Origin: Angiostrongylus vasorum
Taxonomy: Eukaryota; Nematoda; Chromadorea; Rhabditida; Metastrongylidae
Assembly: GCA_018806985.1 (NCBI GenBank)
Contig: JADANN010000018.1
Coordinates: 1,520,501-1,584,500 of the forward strand
DNA length: 64,000 bases
Direction of reading: 5' to 3'
The translations under genes and the position numbers were made by a program. Under the pieces are notes generated by a model. It searched no databases. It saw only the letters and a program-made list of their open reading frames with translations, and was not told where the DNA came from. Shown here one piece after another: positions 46,913 to 59,055 of the stretch. Position 1 is the first letter of the stretch. Each line of letters opens with the position of its first letter.

Positions 46913-47689
46913 TCAACAGCTTCTCAAAAAAAAAAACCCACCGTTTACTACGTGGCTTCCACTGAGGAAGAACAGCTGATCAGAGTCGCGCATATGGTCG
47001 ATAAATACATCAGCCCACATCAAAAGTGCGAAAGTGCGGGGCCAGGTCACGTGTGATCTCCCGGCATTCCTCCTTGATGTTCATTCTAGAGTTCCTAGTA
47101 TTTATCCAAAAAAGCCTCTAGAAGTTTGCGCGTTGGTGTTTTGGCACCCTGTGCGAGGATATTGACTTTAATATCAAAATCGTCTCCGCTATGTTTTTGT
47201 ATCCTATGCATGCCCAATGGCGTGCCGTGTTTTGATTTTCGTTTGCCATCTAGGTGTTCTTTTATGCGGATGCTTAAGGTCTACCCATCTCGCCATTATA
47301 TTCATCTCAGCAATTATTACAAGATATCAGGTATGTCGTACCTGAACTCATGCAATCACTGTCACTGTCGTAAGGGCTAATTACGCAGTTTTCTGTTTCA
47401 CATAGACGGTCATATAGTTGGTTACGAACTAATTGACGACGAAGGGAATCGGGTGATATTTCAACTATCGCTACCGATTCCTCTAGACCTGCCCTTCTTA
47501 AGCGTCGTTTTATAGCTACATTTACTTCTTCCGTAGTGAAAGGCAACATAAACGGAGTTTTGTCTTGGCGTTTTTCGTTTTGGGGCGTCGCTGTTCTTCC
47601 AAACATATCTCATGGGGTTACTACTTCGTTGCCATTGAATATGGCTATTTGCGGAGCCAAGTTGCGCGATTCCTCTTTTAGTTCCGTCT

Positions 47690-48005
47690 TCGTGCACACA
47701 GAGGTGCACCAACCAAGTCTGTCGTGCCTCCGGGGTCGGGAAATTTGTACCGTACCTGTCTAGCAAAAAATCACTGTCTGCAATCCGATTGGAAACGCTC
47801 CAACCGAGCTATCTGAGGACTGCAGGGAGAATTTCTTGATCAGCATTCTACGACATTCAAGATGAAATGAAAATCCTCAAGCAGCAACCGAAGCCACATG
47901 TAAAATTGGAAGATCTTCATGGACAGTGTAACCGAGGAAACGAACTGAATGTGAGAAGTGCTGAGATCTGCACAGTAGACGTGAAGACTGGTCAAATAAA
48001 ATAAA
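47690..48005 (+). repeat. Third SINE-like repeat, second copy
   Basis: Includes CTCCGGGGTCGGGAAATTTG, related to the SINE-A body, then the shared 3' end AGTGCTGAGATC and GACTGGTCAAATAAAAT. It suggests a chimaeric or older SINE subfamily. Confidence 0.45.
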
Positions 48006-48190
48006 CAGACTGTTGTTTGGAGTGTTCGGATATAGAAAACAGCTGAATAGGCTCATCATACGGGAAAATGAGATCTAAATTACGTCTGAATATCGACAGC
48101 ATGTATTTGCGTGGTAGACAGATAGTGTCATACGTATCATTCATACGAATGCAACGATATAGCAAAGTCTCTTCTACAATCCTGTCATGT
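47992..48190 (-). other. Coding-looking minus-strand segment
   Basis: An open frame follows an acceptor-like CAATTGGTAG and reads EDLRSFEHDRIVEETLLYR and MNDTYDTICLPRKYM. It ends in a stop near 47992, inside a SINE-like tail, so only the right part can be genic. A donor (GTAATT) near 48090 is possible. No family recognised. Confidence 0.2.
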
Positions 48191-49097
48191 TCAAAACTCC
48201 TCAAGTCCTCTACCAATTGAGAAATAATTTTTTAGTCGTCAAAGAACCAGAGGGTTCACAGCCGAGGCAAAATTGCTCGTTCTCTGTTGAGCTAGCCACG
48301 AAAAAAACGCGGCTCGTGAATGTGTATTAAAGTATATTGCTGTGACGAACCATTTGAAATGAATAATACTATGTGAAAATAAGCTGCACGCAGTTAAAGT
48401 GAGAAATTATAATGTTTCGATGAGTTGGCACTAGCGAATTCTTCAAGGGACTAAATCTTCCAGTTAGTTAGAACTTCTTTTACTCAGCAATGTATTTCAG
48501 TAGTAATTAATATTTACAAAAAATACTATTAGTTGTAAAATAATGACAAATGTCAGTAACAATTTTGATTCGCTGAATCTGAGTTTCTTGCAGCGTCGTT
48601 GCCACGTCAGGATTCGCAGCTGCCTTTGAAGCGTATTGAATCTGATCCGATACACCGCAGTCCGTCAGTTTTTGACAAGATGTTCGGCTTTTTACTGCGA
48701 TCAAATGCGTAGGTCGAAAACGAAATCCAGTGTTGTTGGCACAAGATCACGTCTGCCTTCCAGAAACACTGCGTCATGCGTTTTTCTGCATGAAAGCTCC
48801 CAAATTATCGAATCTATGAACGTCCTTGTTTGGAATGGAGGTTGAATAGAGGGGTTTAATGTTTAGAGTGAAATATTACGGCTTAAATAGATATTGATCT
48901 TTGCATTCACAGGTTACATTTAAGAGATGAGCTAGTCTATGTGACCAGCTATTTTTACAAAAGCTTATGTGAATCCCCATTCCCACCCACATACGTCTTC
49001 AAACGATTTGTGATTTCTTAATTTTTTAAACACGATCAAACGAAGCGCTTTCAAGAACAGGCTAGCTTTTGTATTGGTTTGTCATATAAGGTTTGCA

Positions 49098-49099
<2 letters not shown>

Positions 49100-49172
<73 letters not shown>
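49100..49172. repeat. (AT)n microsatellite
   Basis: A 73-base uninterrupted AT run; self-complementary. Confidence 0.98.
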
Positions 49173-49176
<4 letters not shown>

Positions 49177-49250
49177 CTAATTACTTGATCATGTTTTCAC
49201 CACAAATGGTTTTTTTCTATTTTTAAGGATAGATGTTCTGTGAAAACCTT

Positions 49251-49481
49251 TTAGGTACGAGAGCGCTTCATTTCATGCTTCATTTTATGGGTTTTAGCTG
49301 CTTTAATATAAGTTATATTAGCTATTCTTTTCATATCTGTATTGAATTTCTTATGATCAATCTTTGGTACGCCATACTTAAATCTAACGTTGCGTATAAT
49401 ATCAGTAGGAATCCGTGTGAAGTTTTGTGTCACTTGTTCGTGCTGTCGTCGTGTAGGTTCATTCGGTGTAGAATATCTTCT
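49251..49481 (-). other. Coding-looking minus-strand terminal exon
   Basis: The frame is open for about 76 codons and ends in a stop at 49251. It is basic and reads FTRIPTDIIRNVRFKYG then AKTHKMKHEMKRSRT at the C-terminus. A highly basic end of this kind suits a nucleolar or ribosomal-type protein, but I do not recognise it. It sits beside a long AT microsatellite. Confidence 0.3.
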
Positions 49482-49494
49482 TCACGCTGAGATT

Positions 49495-50640
49495 TCCGTT
49501 TTGTTACTTTCAGTTTTGTGTGTTTTGTGATGTCAATATGTACAGTAAAGCTACAATGTACATACTTATATGTTATCGATATGGACATAATTATACGGTT
49601 TAATGATGGACGCGTTTTCTAAATTATTGCTATCTGAACTGTATTTCTTCTATATTTTCACATCTATTTCTTTTCTTAACGCTGACAATTCGTACGATCT
49701 CACAACAACTAGTGCGTAGTTTTGTTAATGCTGGATAGAGCGAACATTTCCCTTGGTATCCATTATTTTCAACGACGCTCAGCTGCATTACTACGGTCAG
49801 TAGTGCGACATACAAAACTACGTAACAGTATTTTTGAAGCGATGATTCAGGATCAGATTTTGGTTCATTGAGTGATTTTGGGTGCAGATTTCTTAGTTTG
49901 ACAGTGAAAGTGATAAAAAAAAATCTGGCGTTGAATCAGCAGCTGCTCAGTCGTGAGTTCGTACGTCCCTGGCCGCACAGCTCTTTTCAGTTACCGGTGT
50001 TTGCTTTTATTGTGTCTTGAGTTGATTACATTACCCTTTTCTCACCCTTCTGCTCTTCCTCTGCCTTCCACTGCTCCAGCTCTTGTGCTGTCTATTGAAG
50101 TTCTTTCACATAGGTTGTAGATTAATGTAAGAGAAGCTAATTATTGCTCTTCGTTCATGTTATCTCATACATTCTATGCTCGCATGACGTTGTTGTGATT
50201 GAAATCATTATTGGTTACTTTCAAATATTCATGTGGAATTTATATTGTGGAAGAGCTTAGAGTTTATTGCGGTGTTTCTCATGTTCATATTTGATTAGCA
50301 ACCGCTGTTTATTTCCGATCACAGGGTGGAGAAGTTATGTGTAAACTTCTGTCAAGCATAGCTCATATTCGTTCATATATAGGAATTTTGTTTGAGCTTT
50401 ATTTCAATAAATATAAATAATGAAACGTTTCTCTGTTAGCAGCAATTGCTACACATAAGTATGGAAGGCTTATTTCAAGTATTTGAAGAAAGGCATGTTG
50501 GACAGGAAAAACAAAGCATTTGAAACAAAACTATCAGCTGATGTACTGAATAGCCATTGGGCATTTGGAAATTTCTCTAGAAAGCTGTGAAATTGAGAAT
50601 TTTGGTTCAAATTTGGAGACAGCTTTTTTTGTATTAAAGC
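49495..50640. other. Intergenic, nothing recognised
   Basis: AT-rich; no coding signal or element ends apart from a ribozyme-like scrap just beyond it (50664-50690). Confidence 0.4.
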
Positions 50641-50762
50641 ATTCTTTGTACATACTATTTACAGACGATGAAGGCATAGACGAAACGTTAGCCGAGTAAA
50701 ATTTATGTAGCAGTGTCATGTAAGTTGAACAATTCAAAGAGATACTATTTGCAATAACAAAG

Positions 50763-51025
50763 GATAAGAGGTAAGAAGTCTCGTCGTTGATTAATCCGCT
50801 AGGGATGCGCCGTGCATCCAACTTCACTAAGCATCGTGTACTTTAAAATGATTCGTGGTGACCTACCAACGTATCGAGCCAGCGCTGCTGTACTTCAAGG
50901 CAAATTTTGCACCAATCTGCCGCCTCAGTAGAAATGGGAAGTTCAGTGGACCAGTGGCGCTGGAATCGATCCCATGTGTATTGCCGGGCGCCTCTGACCA
51001 CCGCACCCAACGCGCCCTCTACAGT
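50763..51025 (-). mobile_element. SINE-A copy, diverged
   Basis: Reverse orientation, with an internal deletion near 50845 and a recognisable head (GCGCGTTGGGTGCGGTGG in reverse). Confidence 0.65.
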
Positions 51026-51138
51026 AACAAGTATAGGAAATGATGCGGCCATGCAGTTGTTGAAGGCGTAATTTTTTACAGAGCTTAGATTTAACACAGA
51101 ACATTTATTAGTCTTATATACAGATTGGAAGCTTACTT

Positions 51139-51530
51139 GGACACTTAGATGGCCCGTCTTTACTGGTTGTGCCGGCCTCATCATAATCATTCATTTTTCC
51201 GGAGTTTTTGCTGGTTTAGCCATTGTGGTTCCTTGGAGTTCCGAGGTCAGCCTGGTCAAAGTCTTCCCCAGGTTGTCACCACCACAGATAGTCGCCGCCC
51301 TCATAGATCAGATGGAGATTTCCCACCATGCGATTAGTTTGATACCAGTACGATGGTGGATCCTGGTATTGGTTTACTCTTAGCTGGGCTTCCTGATATG
51401 AACGCCGGTTTCTTCAAGTTGTGCTTGTTTTTTTGAGGTCCCTGCTGGGGGGATGCATCGCTGTCCATCACAACTGTACACCAAGAACACCTCCCAGCTA
51501 CGATGACGCGGTAAACCGTTCGGAAAACAT
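51139..51530 (-). mobile_element. SINE-C copy, left arm of a head-to-head pair
   Basis: Its 5' end faces right, towards a second SINE-C copy at 51938. A SINE-B inserted later lies between the two. Confidence 0.7.
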
Positions 51531-51548
51531 GGAAAACACCTTGAATAA

Positions 51549-51899
51549 CAACCACAAGATTGCTGAGATATTTGCGAAACTCGGACCGCAGGTGTTTGCG
51601 GTGGGGAACGAACGCGCTATTGTCCTTTCCGGGGAGTAACGCGTTCACCACCACACCATGCAGATCCTTCGTTTCGCCTGTCTCTCAGCTAGTTTTTTAT
51701 CGATCCGTGCCGTCAGCAATCACCCGTCACCGGGACTGATCTGGGGAGCCCACATCGGCATTGGACCCAGTTAAGCTGAGGCTGTAGTTGAATTCACAAT
51801 ATTTTACTTTTTATTTTCTGCCTTCTATACTTCTTATGGCGGGTTATTACGCGAAATACAACCACAAGATTGCTGAGATATTTGCAAAACTCCGGACCG
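51549..51899 (-). mobile_element. SINE-B copy with terminal direct repeats
   Basis: ACACCTTGAATAA flanks it perfectly (51536-51548 and 51900-51912). The first and last ~41 bp are near-identical (both begin CAACCACAAGATTGCTGAG), so the insert is slightly longer than one unit. Confidence 0.88.
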
Positions 51900-51937
51900 A
51901 CACCTTGAATAAATTTTTCCTCGTGGAAGCTTTACAC

Positions 51938-52325
51938 CTCCCAACAGTTTACCGCCTCATCGTGGCTGGAAGGTGTTCTTGGATGTCGGACTGCGGTGTA
52001 CAGCGGGGAGATTCGTCTTCCCGGCAGGGTCTCCCAAACCGAGAAGGAGTCCGGCGTTTCCATCAGGAACCCTAGCTAAGAGTAAACCAATACCAGGATC
52101 CACCAACGTCTTAGTATCAAAGTCGCATGGTGGCAAATCTCCATCTGATCCAAAAATGCTGCGACTGCTTGTGGTAGTGAAGACCTGGGACAGACTTTAG
52201 CTAGGCTGACCTGGGGACTCCAGGGAACCAGAGTGGCTTAACCAGCAAATCTCCGAAAAAATGGTGATTATGCTGGAGGCCGCACAACTAATGAGGACGG
52301 ACCGTTGAAGTATCAAATAAGTAAG
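51938..52325 (+). mobile_element. SINE-C copy, right arm of a head-to-head pair
   Basis: Starts CCTCCCAACAGTTTACCGCC and ends GTTGAAGTATCAAATAAGTA, the RTE-like tail. Confidence 0.7.
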
Positions 52326-52739
52326 AAACCTTTACGCTACACCTGGAGTTGTGTTCACTTATGTCACTCTTACGTTATGAGTTGGAGTGCCCATGTAAGA
52401 GGAGGGATTATCGTCCTCTTAGAGTCTTCCGAATTAAAGAAAAAGTTATCATTAACATTAAGGAGTTCAGCTGTGAGCCAGCCAGTGTCAAGGTTTGCCT
52501 GATTTTTGTAGGAAATTTTATTCTGAAGGAAAGACCGGAAATTGGAAGGCTTGCCTAAGATTCACAAAGTTCGGTAACTGATTATTTACCTCGGAATGAT
52601 ATGGCACTGCATCCTACTCAAATGTAACATGTGAAACAAATGGATAATGAGAGGTTGCTATACGGTAACTCGTGGTATCTATTTACCAGATACTATATAT
52701 CCACAGAAATAATCCACATGTTTCATATCATATCCTCAC

Positions 52740-53022
52740 TGGGGTGCGTGTAGCGCATTGGTCTGAGGCGCCATGCAGTACACACGGGCTCGATCCGACG
52801 CCGCTGGCTCGCCAAGCCTTCGATCCCTACAGCGTCGGCAAATTGGTACCAGACCTTTTAAAGCTGGTGGCAGCACCGATTTCAAACGTCGTTAGGCCAA
52901 TGCGAGTCATTTCACAGGCCAGATATGTATCCAGTCACCCTAACGATGCTTAATGAAGTGGAATGCATGGCACCTCCCTTAGGGATTGGTTAACGCCGAA
53001 AGCTTTATCCTTTATCCGTTAT
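52740..53022 (+). mobile_element. SINE-A copy
   Basis: GGTGCGTGTAGCGCATTGG head, B-box-like GGGCTCGATCCG, tail CTTTATCCTTTATCCG. Confidence 0.8.
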
Positions 53023-53024
53023 CT

Positions 53025-53900
53025 GTATCGTCACTAACGTGTCCCTGAAACTCTTTTGAGACAGCATGCAACAACTGAGGTAAATAAATCAGTATCCAGT
53101 TCCTGATCTAATTCACATCTAGAACAAATGTGGCGACTTATCTCAAGCATGATCACTACCGTTATCGCTATCCTCCCACCCTTCGTCTTAAGTTGTAGAA
53201 GATAGTTAATAAGCGTTAAACTATAGTAACAAAAGAAAAACACTTTCAGTAGCATGACAAGGTGGAAAATATATCACGGATCTGGAATTCCTTTTTTTTG
53301 ATTGTATATCACCGCGTTTTTTGCAAAAAGCGGTTGTGGTTCTGGTTTCTAGTTCGAAAAATTCACAGGAAATTGTTGACTCCTTTGTATTACTTTTATT
53401 CATATTCTCGACCATAAATGAAGCTTACAAGGAAAGCTAAATTCCGTTTTCTCTACAGCATTCATTCAGCACGGAAGGTAATGAAACGCAATCCTCGTGG
53501 AATTTCTGGTGTCGTAGTGCTTAATTTGTTGCCTCGATAATCTGTTGCAAATCGTCTTTACTGGTGACCACGGTTTTCAGCTCATTCAAACGAAATCTTG
53601 AGCTTATTACCGTCTTGAGCAGTTCGGTAGTACTGTTGATAATGTAGTCCAAGCTTCTTGATTCAGAAAGTGAGCAATATCAACTACTAATTTCGAGTTC
53701 TCTAGCACATTCGTGGTGGAGCTGAGTCTTCGGAAATTGCAGATAATTTACCGTTAACTAGTGCTTGGGAACCAGTATATTTCATAGATTGAAAAGCGCT
53801 TTAGTCCATTGCTCCGATATTATAAATAACTTTTCTAATGCGTTGCTTCGGTTTTAAACTTGTTTTAAATTCGGATCTACCAAAGGTGTGAACTAAATTT
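53025..53900. other. Intergenic, nothing recognised
   Basis: No element ends were found, and short frames have no support. Confidence 0.4.
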
Positions 53901-53904
53901 AACC

Positions 53905-54000
53905 AAAAGAATGCCGAGGAATGAGCAAAACTCGGAACCTCAGCTGGGCTTCGAACCCGCGATCACCTTTAATTATCGGTTGCTATCCTTACCAAACATT
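53905..54000 (-). repeat. SINE-B-related fragment
   Basis: GAGCAAAACTCGGAACCTC and GGGCTTCGAACCCGCG in reverse orientation. Confidence 0.5.
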
Positions 54001-54174
54001 TGCGAAGGGAAGTCGCATTTTCGAAACCCACCTGTGGTTCTAAGTTGCGTTCGCATCTCACCATCCTCATGGTTCCATTTCACACCCTAACCTGCTATGA
54101 AAAAAAGTATCGACACATGTCATTACGAGAATGAGAATGTTAATCGACTACTTTTCGATGGATTACCACGCTCT

Positions 54175-54462
54175 ACGAACGCGTCTGAAGCAATGGTTAG
54201 AGGCGCCTTGCAATACACATGAGGTCGCTGTTTCGACTCCTCGTCCCGGTGTCGCGCACCCTCCATCCCTTCTGGGTCGGCAAATGGATATCAGACGTTC
54301 TGAGAAAGTAGGATCACTAATTTATTTCACTACTAGGCCACCGTAAATCATTGTACCTGGCCAGATTTGCATTAAATCATCTTTGCGATGCTTAATGTAT
54401 TCGAGTTCATGGCGTACCTTCGAGAGATTGATCAGCGCAGAGAGTTTTATCCTTCATCCTTC
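54175..54462 (+). mobile_element. SINE-A copy, diverged
   Basis: Head decayed (GAAGCAATGGTTAGAGGCG); the tail TTTATCCTTCATCCTTC is kept. Confidence 0.7.
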
Positions 54463-54654
54463 AGTCGTCCTCGGTCATTGAGTAACGTGTGATTTCTTTA
54501 AAGCTTTCATCGGCGACCACATATTGCTGTTCTGTCCTGAATGATTGAATAAATAGCTTTCGCTCTTTGGTTGACATAAATCTCCACTTGATCCGTGAAG
54601 ATATGAAGAACATGCTATTTCCTGGCAGTATGCTGGGAAAGGATTCATGTCATC

Positions 54655-55878
54655 GACCAAGAAGAAAAGTTAGATTAGGAAAACCTTCTGAACGAAGTCC
54701 TATCCAAACGTCACTGGCAGATTAAAGAACACCCAACCGAAGAATACGAGCTGCTTGTCGAAGGACTGAAAAGCTGTGCCAAATGTGCCTCATTTCTTCA
54801 AGCAAGAAGATCAGATCACATCTCCATTACCACTGAGGAGTTACTCAAGAAAAGAAAGAAGGCAGGACTTAATCCTATTACAGCAAGCTGAACATGGCTA
54901 ATAATAAAGCCAGTGGAAGGAAAGTTTGCTGGAAGATCTATATCTGTATAGGCAGAAGAAATTCCTAGAGGAAGCAAAAAAGGACCAATCTGAGCAAATG
55001 TTGTTTGAACTTGTGCGAGTATAATATTCCGCTATCATCCCTGATGAGCGATGATGGAGTCACCAAAACCACCCGCTACAATATGGTATTGATAACGGAG
55101 TAGCTTTATACCAACCTTTTTCGTCCCAGTTTCGAAAATTTCCACTGAAGTAAAATCACCTGGAAGTCTTTCCTCTGAGGCTCGAGTTGCGGTAGAAACC
55201 ATGAAAAAAAGGTAGTTCCAGGATCCGATAATACCACTGCTGACTTTCTCAGAGCTGGAAGGCATAATTTACATGTACTTCTCGCAAGGCATACGAATTC
55301 CTACCTTCGAAAGGAAAAAATCCCAGACCAGTGAAGGACGTCGCACATGGTCACGCTACCCCAAAAAAGGTGATTGGTGGAATATTCGTAACTATTGTCC
55401 GATGTGCTTGTTGAGAGTACTTTACAACTTTTTCACGAATATTATCTTGTCACCAGATCAAGAACATTGGATGAAGCGCAACCAGAGGAGCAAGCAAAAT
55501 TTCAACAAGGATTTTGTTGCATAAACCACATCCAAACTGTGTCCAGGGTCATTGAATTTGTCACCTCCACCTACTCCTAACCTTTGTCGGGTATGAAAAG
55601 CGTTTGACAGTGTCTAAACGAATGCAATCCTTTCAGCACTTGTAGAACAAGTGGACCAGTCCCTATATAAGAACTCTGTTTCACTCTTATCGGAACTCCG
55701 CTACGAATTGCTGCTGTTCCATCGATCTCTTATCAGGCCTATGGGAAGTGGGGTTCGATAAAACGACATCATGCCGCCAAAGCTGCTTGATGCCGATCTG
55801 TGGTGAATAATGAGGTTACTCGATTGGAATGAGAAAGGCATACGTATTGGTGGAAAAATCCTATCCTATTCCCAAATA
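54655..55878 (+). mobile_element. RTE-type LINE, central part, cut by a SINE-A
   Basis: TADFLRAGRHNLHVLLAR near 55235, NYCPMCLLRVLYNFFTN, PEEQAKFQQGFCCINHIQT and a final RLLDWNEKGIRIGGK at 55812. Frame changes occur between these. The SINE-A copy begins immediately after. Confidence 0.8.
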
Positions 55879-55879
55879 A

Positions 55880-56175
55880 CGGGCGCGTGTGGCGCAGTGG
55901 TTGGAACCGCCACTGCGACACCCAAATCGATCCCCCGCGCCCATGCTACCAGGCCCTCCATCCCTCCGGGGTCGGCAAATTGGTACCGGACTTGTATGGG
56001 AGGATAGCAGCACTGGCTGGATACATCGGTAGGCCACAGCGAGTCATTGTAAAGGCCATATATGCATTCAGTCACCTCCAACGATACTTAATGAAGTCGA
56101 ATGCATGGCGCGCCCCTCAGGGGAATGATCAACGGCGGGAGCTTTATCCTTTATCCTTTATCCTTTGTCCTTTAA
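55880..56175 (+). mobile_element. SINE-A copy with the longest tail, cutting an RTE
   Basis: Head GGCGCGTGTGGCGCAGTGG. The tail has four TTTATCC-type units. It lies immediately after the interrupted RTE frame that ends at 55878. Confidence 0.85.
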
Positions 56176-56374
56176 GGAGCAGAGAAGGGACTTGTGTCAC
56201 ATAAATAAATCCTGAGGAAATTTTGCCAGTATTTATACAGAGAATCTATAACAGGGATGTTAATGTTCAACCACTTTCCTAGTAATAAACTCATTATTTA
56301 ATGGTCATAAACCACTATTGTACAGTTGGTTTAAAATGTGCAATAGATTTCAATAATTCGCTGTTTTTTTTGCA

Positions 56375-56500
56375 AACACAGACGAGGTTCTTGTTAAAAC
56401 ATTTATTAACAGCAGCTGCCGTTTTGGCGTATTCCGCCTTCTTCAGAGCCAAGATAGGTTATGTTGACTGCAATACGGTCAGCAAAATACCTCCATAACC
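56375..56500 (-). mobile_element. Penelope-like terminal repeat fragment
   Basis: Core at 56417-56446, then TTGACTGCAATACGG and ACCTCCATAA, as in the copy at 3538-3620. Confidence 0.6.
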
Positions 56501-56507
56501 TCATCAA

Positions 56508-56548
56508 CGGGTGGGTGTGGCGCACTGGTCGGAGTACCCCTTGCGTGA
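56508..56548 (+). repeat. SINE-A head fragment
   Basis: GGGTGTGGCGCACTGGTCGG only; no body follows. Confidence 0.5.
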
Positions 56549-56749
56549 GAAGGCTGTGTACGAAGGATGACACCGGGCGAATTTTTCACAGATCAAAAGT
56601 TATAAAACTTTAATAAAAATAAAATGAAGAATTTCGTTTAAACTAAAAAACTCTTTGAAAGTTAATTCCCAAGACTGGCTTTCTACTAACCTCGGCATTT
56701 TTCAACAATTAGCAGTTTTCTTTACAAGTCTTGTTTCTGCTGGGGTTAA

Positions 56750-57000
56750 AGGATGAAGCTCTCGGCGTTGGTCAATCCCTGAGGGGATACGCCATGCATT
56801 CGACTTCATTAGTCATCGTTTAGAGGTGATTGAATGCATATCTGGCGTTTACAATGACTCGCGGTGGCCTACCGATGTATCTAGCCAGTGCTGCTATCCT
56901 TCCAGAGAAGTCTGGTACCAGTTTTCCGATCCCGGAAGGATGGAAGGCTTGGTGGGCCATGGGTGCGAGGATCGACTCCACTTGTATGTTGCAGATGTTC
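56750..57000 (-). mobile_element. SINE-A copy lacking the head
   Basis: Left end AAGGATGAAGCTCTCGGCG; it is complete until the B-box region, then stops at 57000. Confidence 0.75.
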
Positions 57001-57009
57001 GCAAACATC

Positions 57010-57925
57010 ACCCGTTTTGCTCATGATTGTGGTCACCAAGCTCCTAATGAAAAAATACAACCACTGATGAGAAATATGGAAAAGCCTCATGTAGTTGGCC
57101 AAAAACATTTCCGGCAAGAATTTAACTTATACATCACATTAAGGTCGAATCTGAAATATAATTTTAAAAAGTGGAGCATAAAAAACTTGGTTTTCTCTCA
57201 AAGAGATTAACTGGAATCCATGAAGACGAACCGAAGCAACTATCCATATAAATTTCACCTGTAAAAAAGTACGATCTCTTAAATGTGTTTCTAGCACGCG
57301 CCATTTAAATCTCTATTCTTCCCTCTCCTACTTGAGAGCTGGCTTTGCTTTGCGCCTGCTCGAGGAGCATGGAAATACAACACTTTTGATATGCACCCTT
57401 TTTTTCCTCTGCACCAAACTATAGGGTACCACGCGGAAAACTATCGGTCTCTATTATGATATCCATTTATTCCTACCTCTAATTCTGTGTGAAAAGTAAA
57501 AAAAAGAGTGGTTTTCCAACTTTAGTGACCTTGCTGAAGAAACGAAAGCTCCATTCTCTCAGGCCATGAACGGTTAAACGGATCAAGTTTGGTAGAAATA
57601 AAGTTCAAAAGGAGAAACTTTCCTCTGACTGGCTATAGAAAGAAAGGTTGTTGTTTCATTATCAAAATAAACATAGTCTCAAGGTTAATCATTAAGCGTG
57701 TGTCTAGTTGGTTGGTTTTTTGGACAAACGCAGTATTAGACTTTCAAAGAGGGACTGAAAAGCCAGTCTCATTATTTTTACTCAGCCAGATAACCCATTG
57801 AAAGAATATTTATCTAGGAAAATGCATAGTTAGCCCGTTGTCAAATGTCACTCACTCCCAGCATTTTATTTTGATTCGCTTTCTTGCATCCGTTTTTTTA
57901 AACGGTGGCCAAGTTCGTTCTGAGT
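57010..57925. other. Intergenic, nothing recognised
   Basis: AT-rich, with small chance frames only. Confidence 0.4.
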
Positions 57926-57931
57926 TCGGTT

Positions 57932-58069
57932 CTAGATTGAAAATCGTTTTGTCAGTTGACTGAACTGCTGCATGTTCGTCGACTGCAGTTTTCGCAGCTT
58001 GCTTCGAACATCTTTCATAATGCTTCTTGTTTCCACTACAAGTAGTTTTGCCTGTTGTTGTTGATCGGG
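57932..58069 (-). other. Candidate terminal exon with a coiled-coil-like end
   Basis: After an acceptor-like AAACTATAG, 46 codons run to a TAG stop: PDQQQQAKLLVVETRSIM, then KDVRSKLRKLQST and QLTKRFSI. It is Gln- and Lys-rich with helical character. No upstream exon was found and no family is recognised. Confidence 0.25.
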
Positions 58070-58689
58070 CTATAGTTTGTCTTACGACTATTTTTCTTTC
58101 AATACGACATACTTGGATTTACGTTATAACCCTATCTACATGGGTTTTTGTTAAATAGAGTTAGATCATACTGCAATCTTTTAGCAGAATAACACTTTTC
58201 GTCGGCAGTAAATCTATCAGAAAAGAGGGGAATTCGAAAACGAAATTCCCTGCTGTGTAACTTCCCAGTGTAATTTCTAACCATCCGCTTTCTTTAACTG
58301 TTGATTAACTGAATTAGCGTTTGACATTTGAAATGTTGCGATTGACCTTTCAGTCGTCTTGAGAGGTTTCAAACATATCAGCGACATGAAGGCCCTCGGC
58401 TTCAAGCATTCACTGGTCCTGCCATCATCGACGGTAAAAATCAGACATGGTTACCATCGTCGTCATATCGATTGTTGTTCTTAGCATTGTCGCGCGGTCG
58501 AAAGTTCGTTGATCCCTTGGTTACATTCAATGATATATTTAGAATATCTACTTTTAAATAATCGTCATGAAGTGTAGAACTTCCAACAAAGCACATGTCT
58601 AATTCTTTGTAACTGGAAAATTTGCTTGTTGAATCAGTAGATTCCATACTGTATGTCCGTGTCTGTTCGTTTGTGTGCGACTGTGTACC

Positions 58690-58691
<2 letters not shown>

Positions 58692-58749
<58 letters not shown>

Positions 58750-59055
58750 TATATGTATATATATATATATATATATGTATGTATATATGTTCATTGCGTG
58801 TGATTACGGGTGTACACATGTGTATGTGTGTATACGCGTGGGTTACGTGTACTTGTCAGTGCATACGAGTGTACTTGTGCAAGTGCATACGTGTGTATAC
58901 ATGTGCATGTTTGTAAGCATACGCGTGTATACGTGTGTACGTGTGTATACAGGTGAGCACATGTGTATAAGTGTATGTACGTGTGCATGTATACGTGTAT
59001 TTATGCATGTATACATGTGTGTGTCTGGGCGTGTGTATGTGTGCATGTGGGGGTG
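58692..59055. repeat. (AT)n passing into GT-rich, cryptically simple DNA
   Basis: Alternating AT to about 58790, then purine-pyrimidine alternating text rich in GTGTATAC and GTACGTGT. Apparent ORFs across it are low-complexity. Confidence 0.95.

Larger units (their letters stand above)
46735..47690 (-). mobile_element. Penelope-like element, 3' fragment
   Basis: Terminal repeat with ribozyme-like core (46767-46796) and GIY-YIG region in reverse (47050-47600; CMSSGTTYLISCNNC). Frameshifts are present. Confidence 0.75.
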
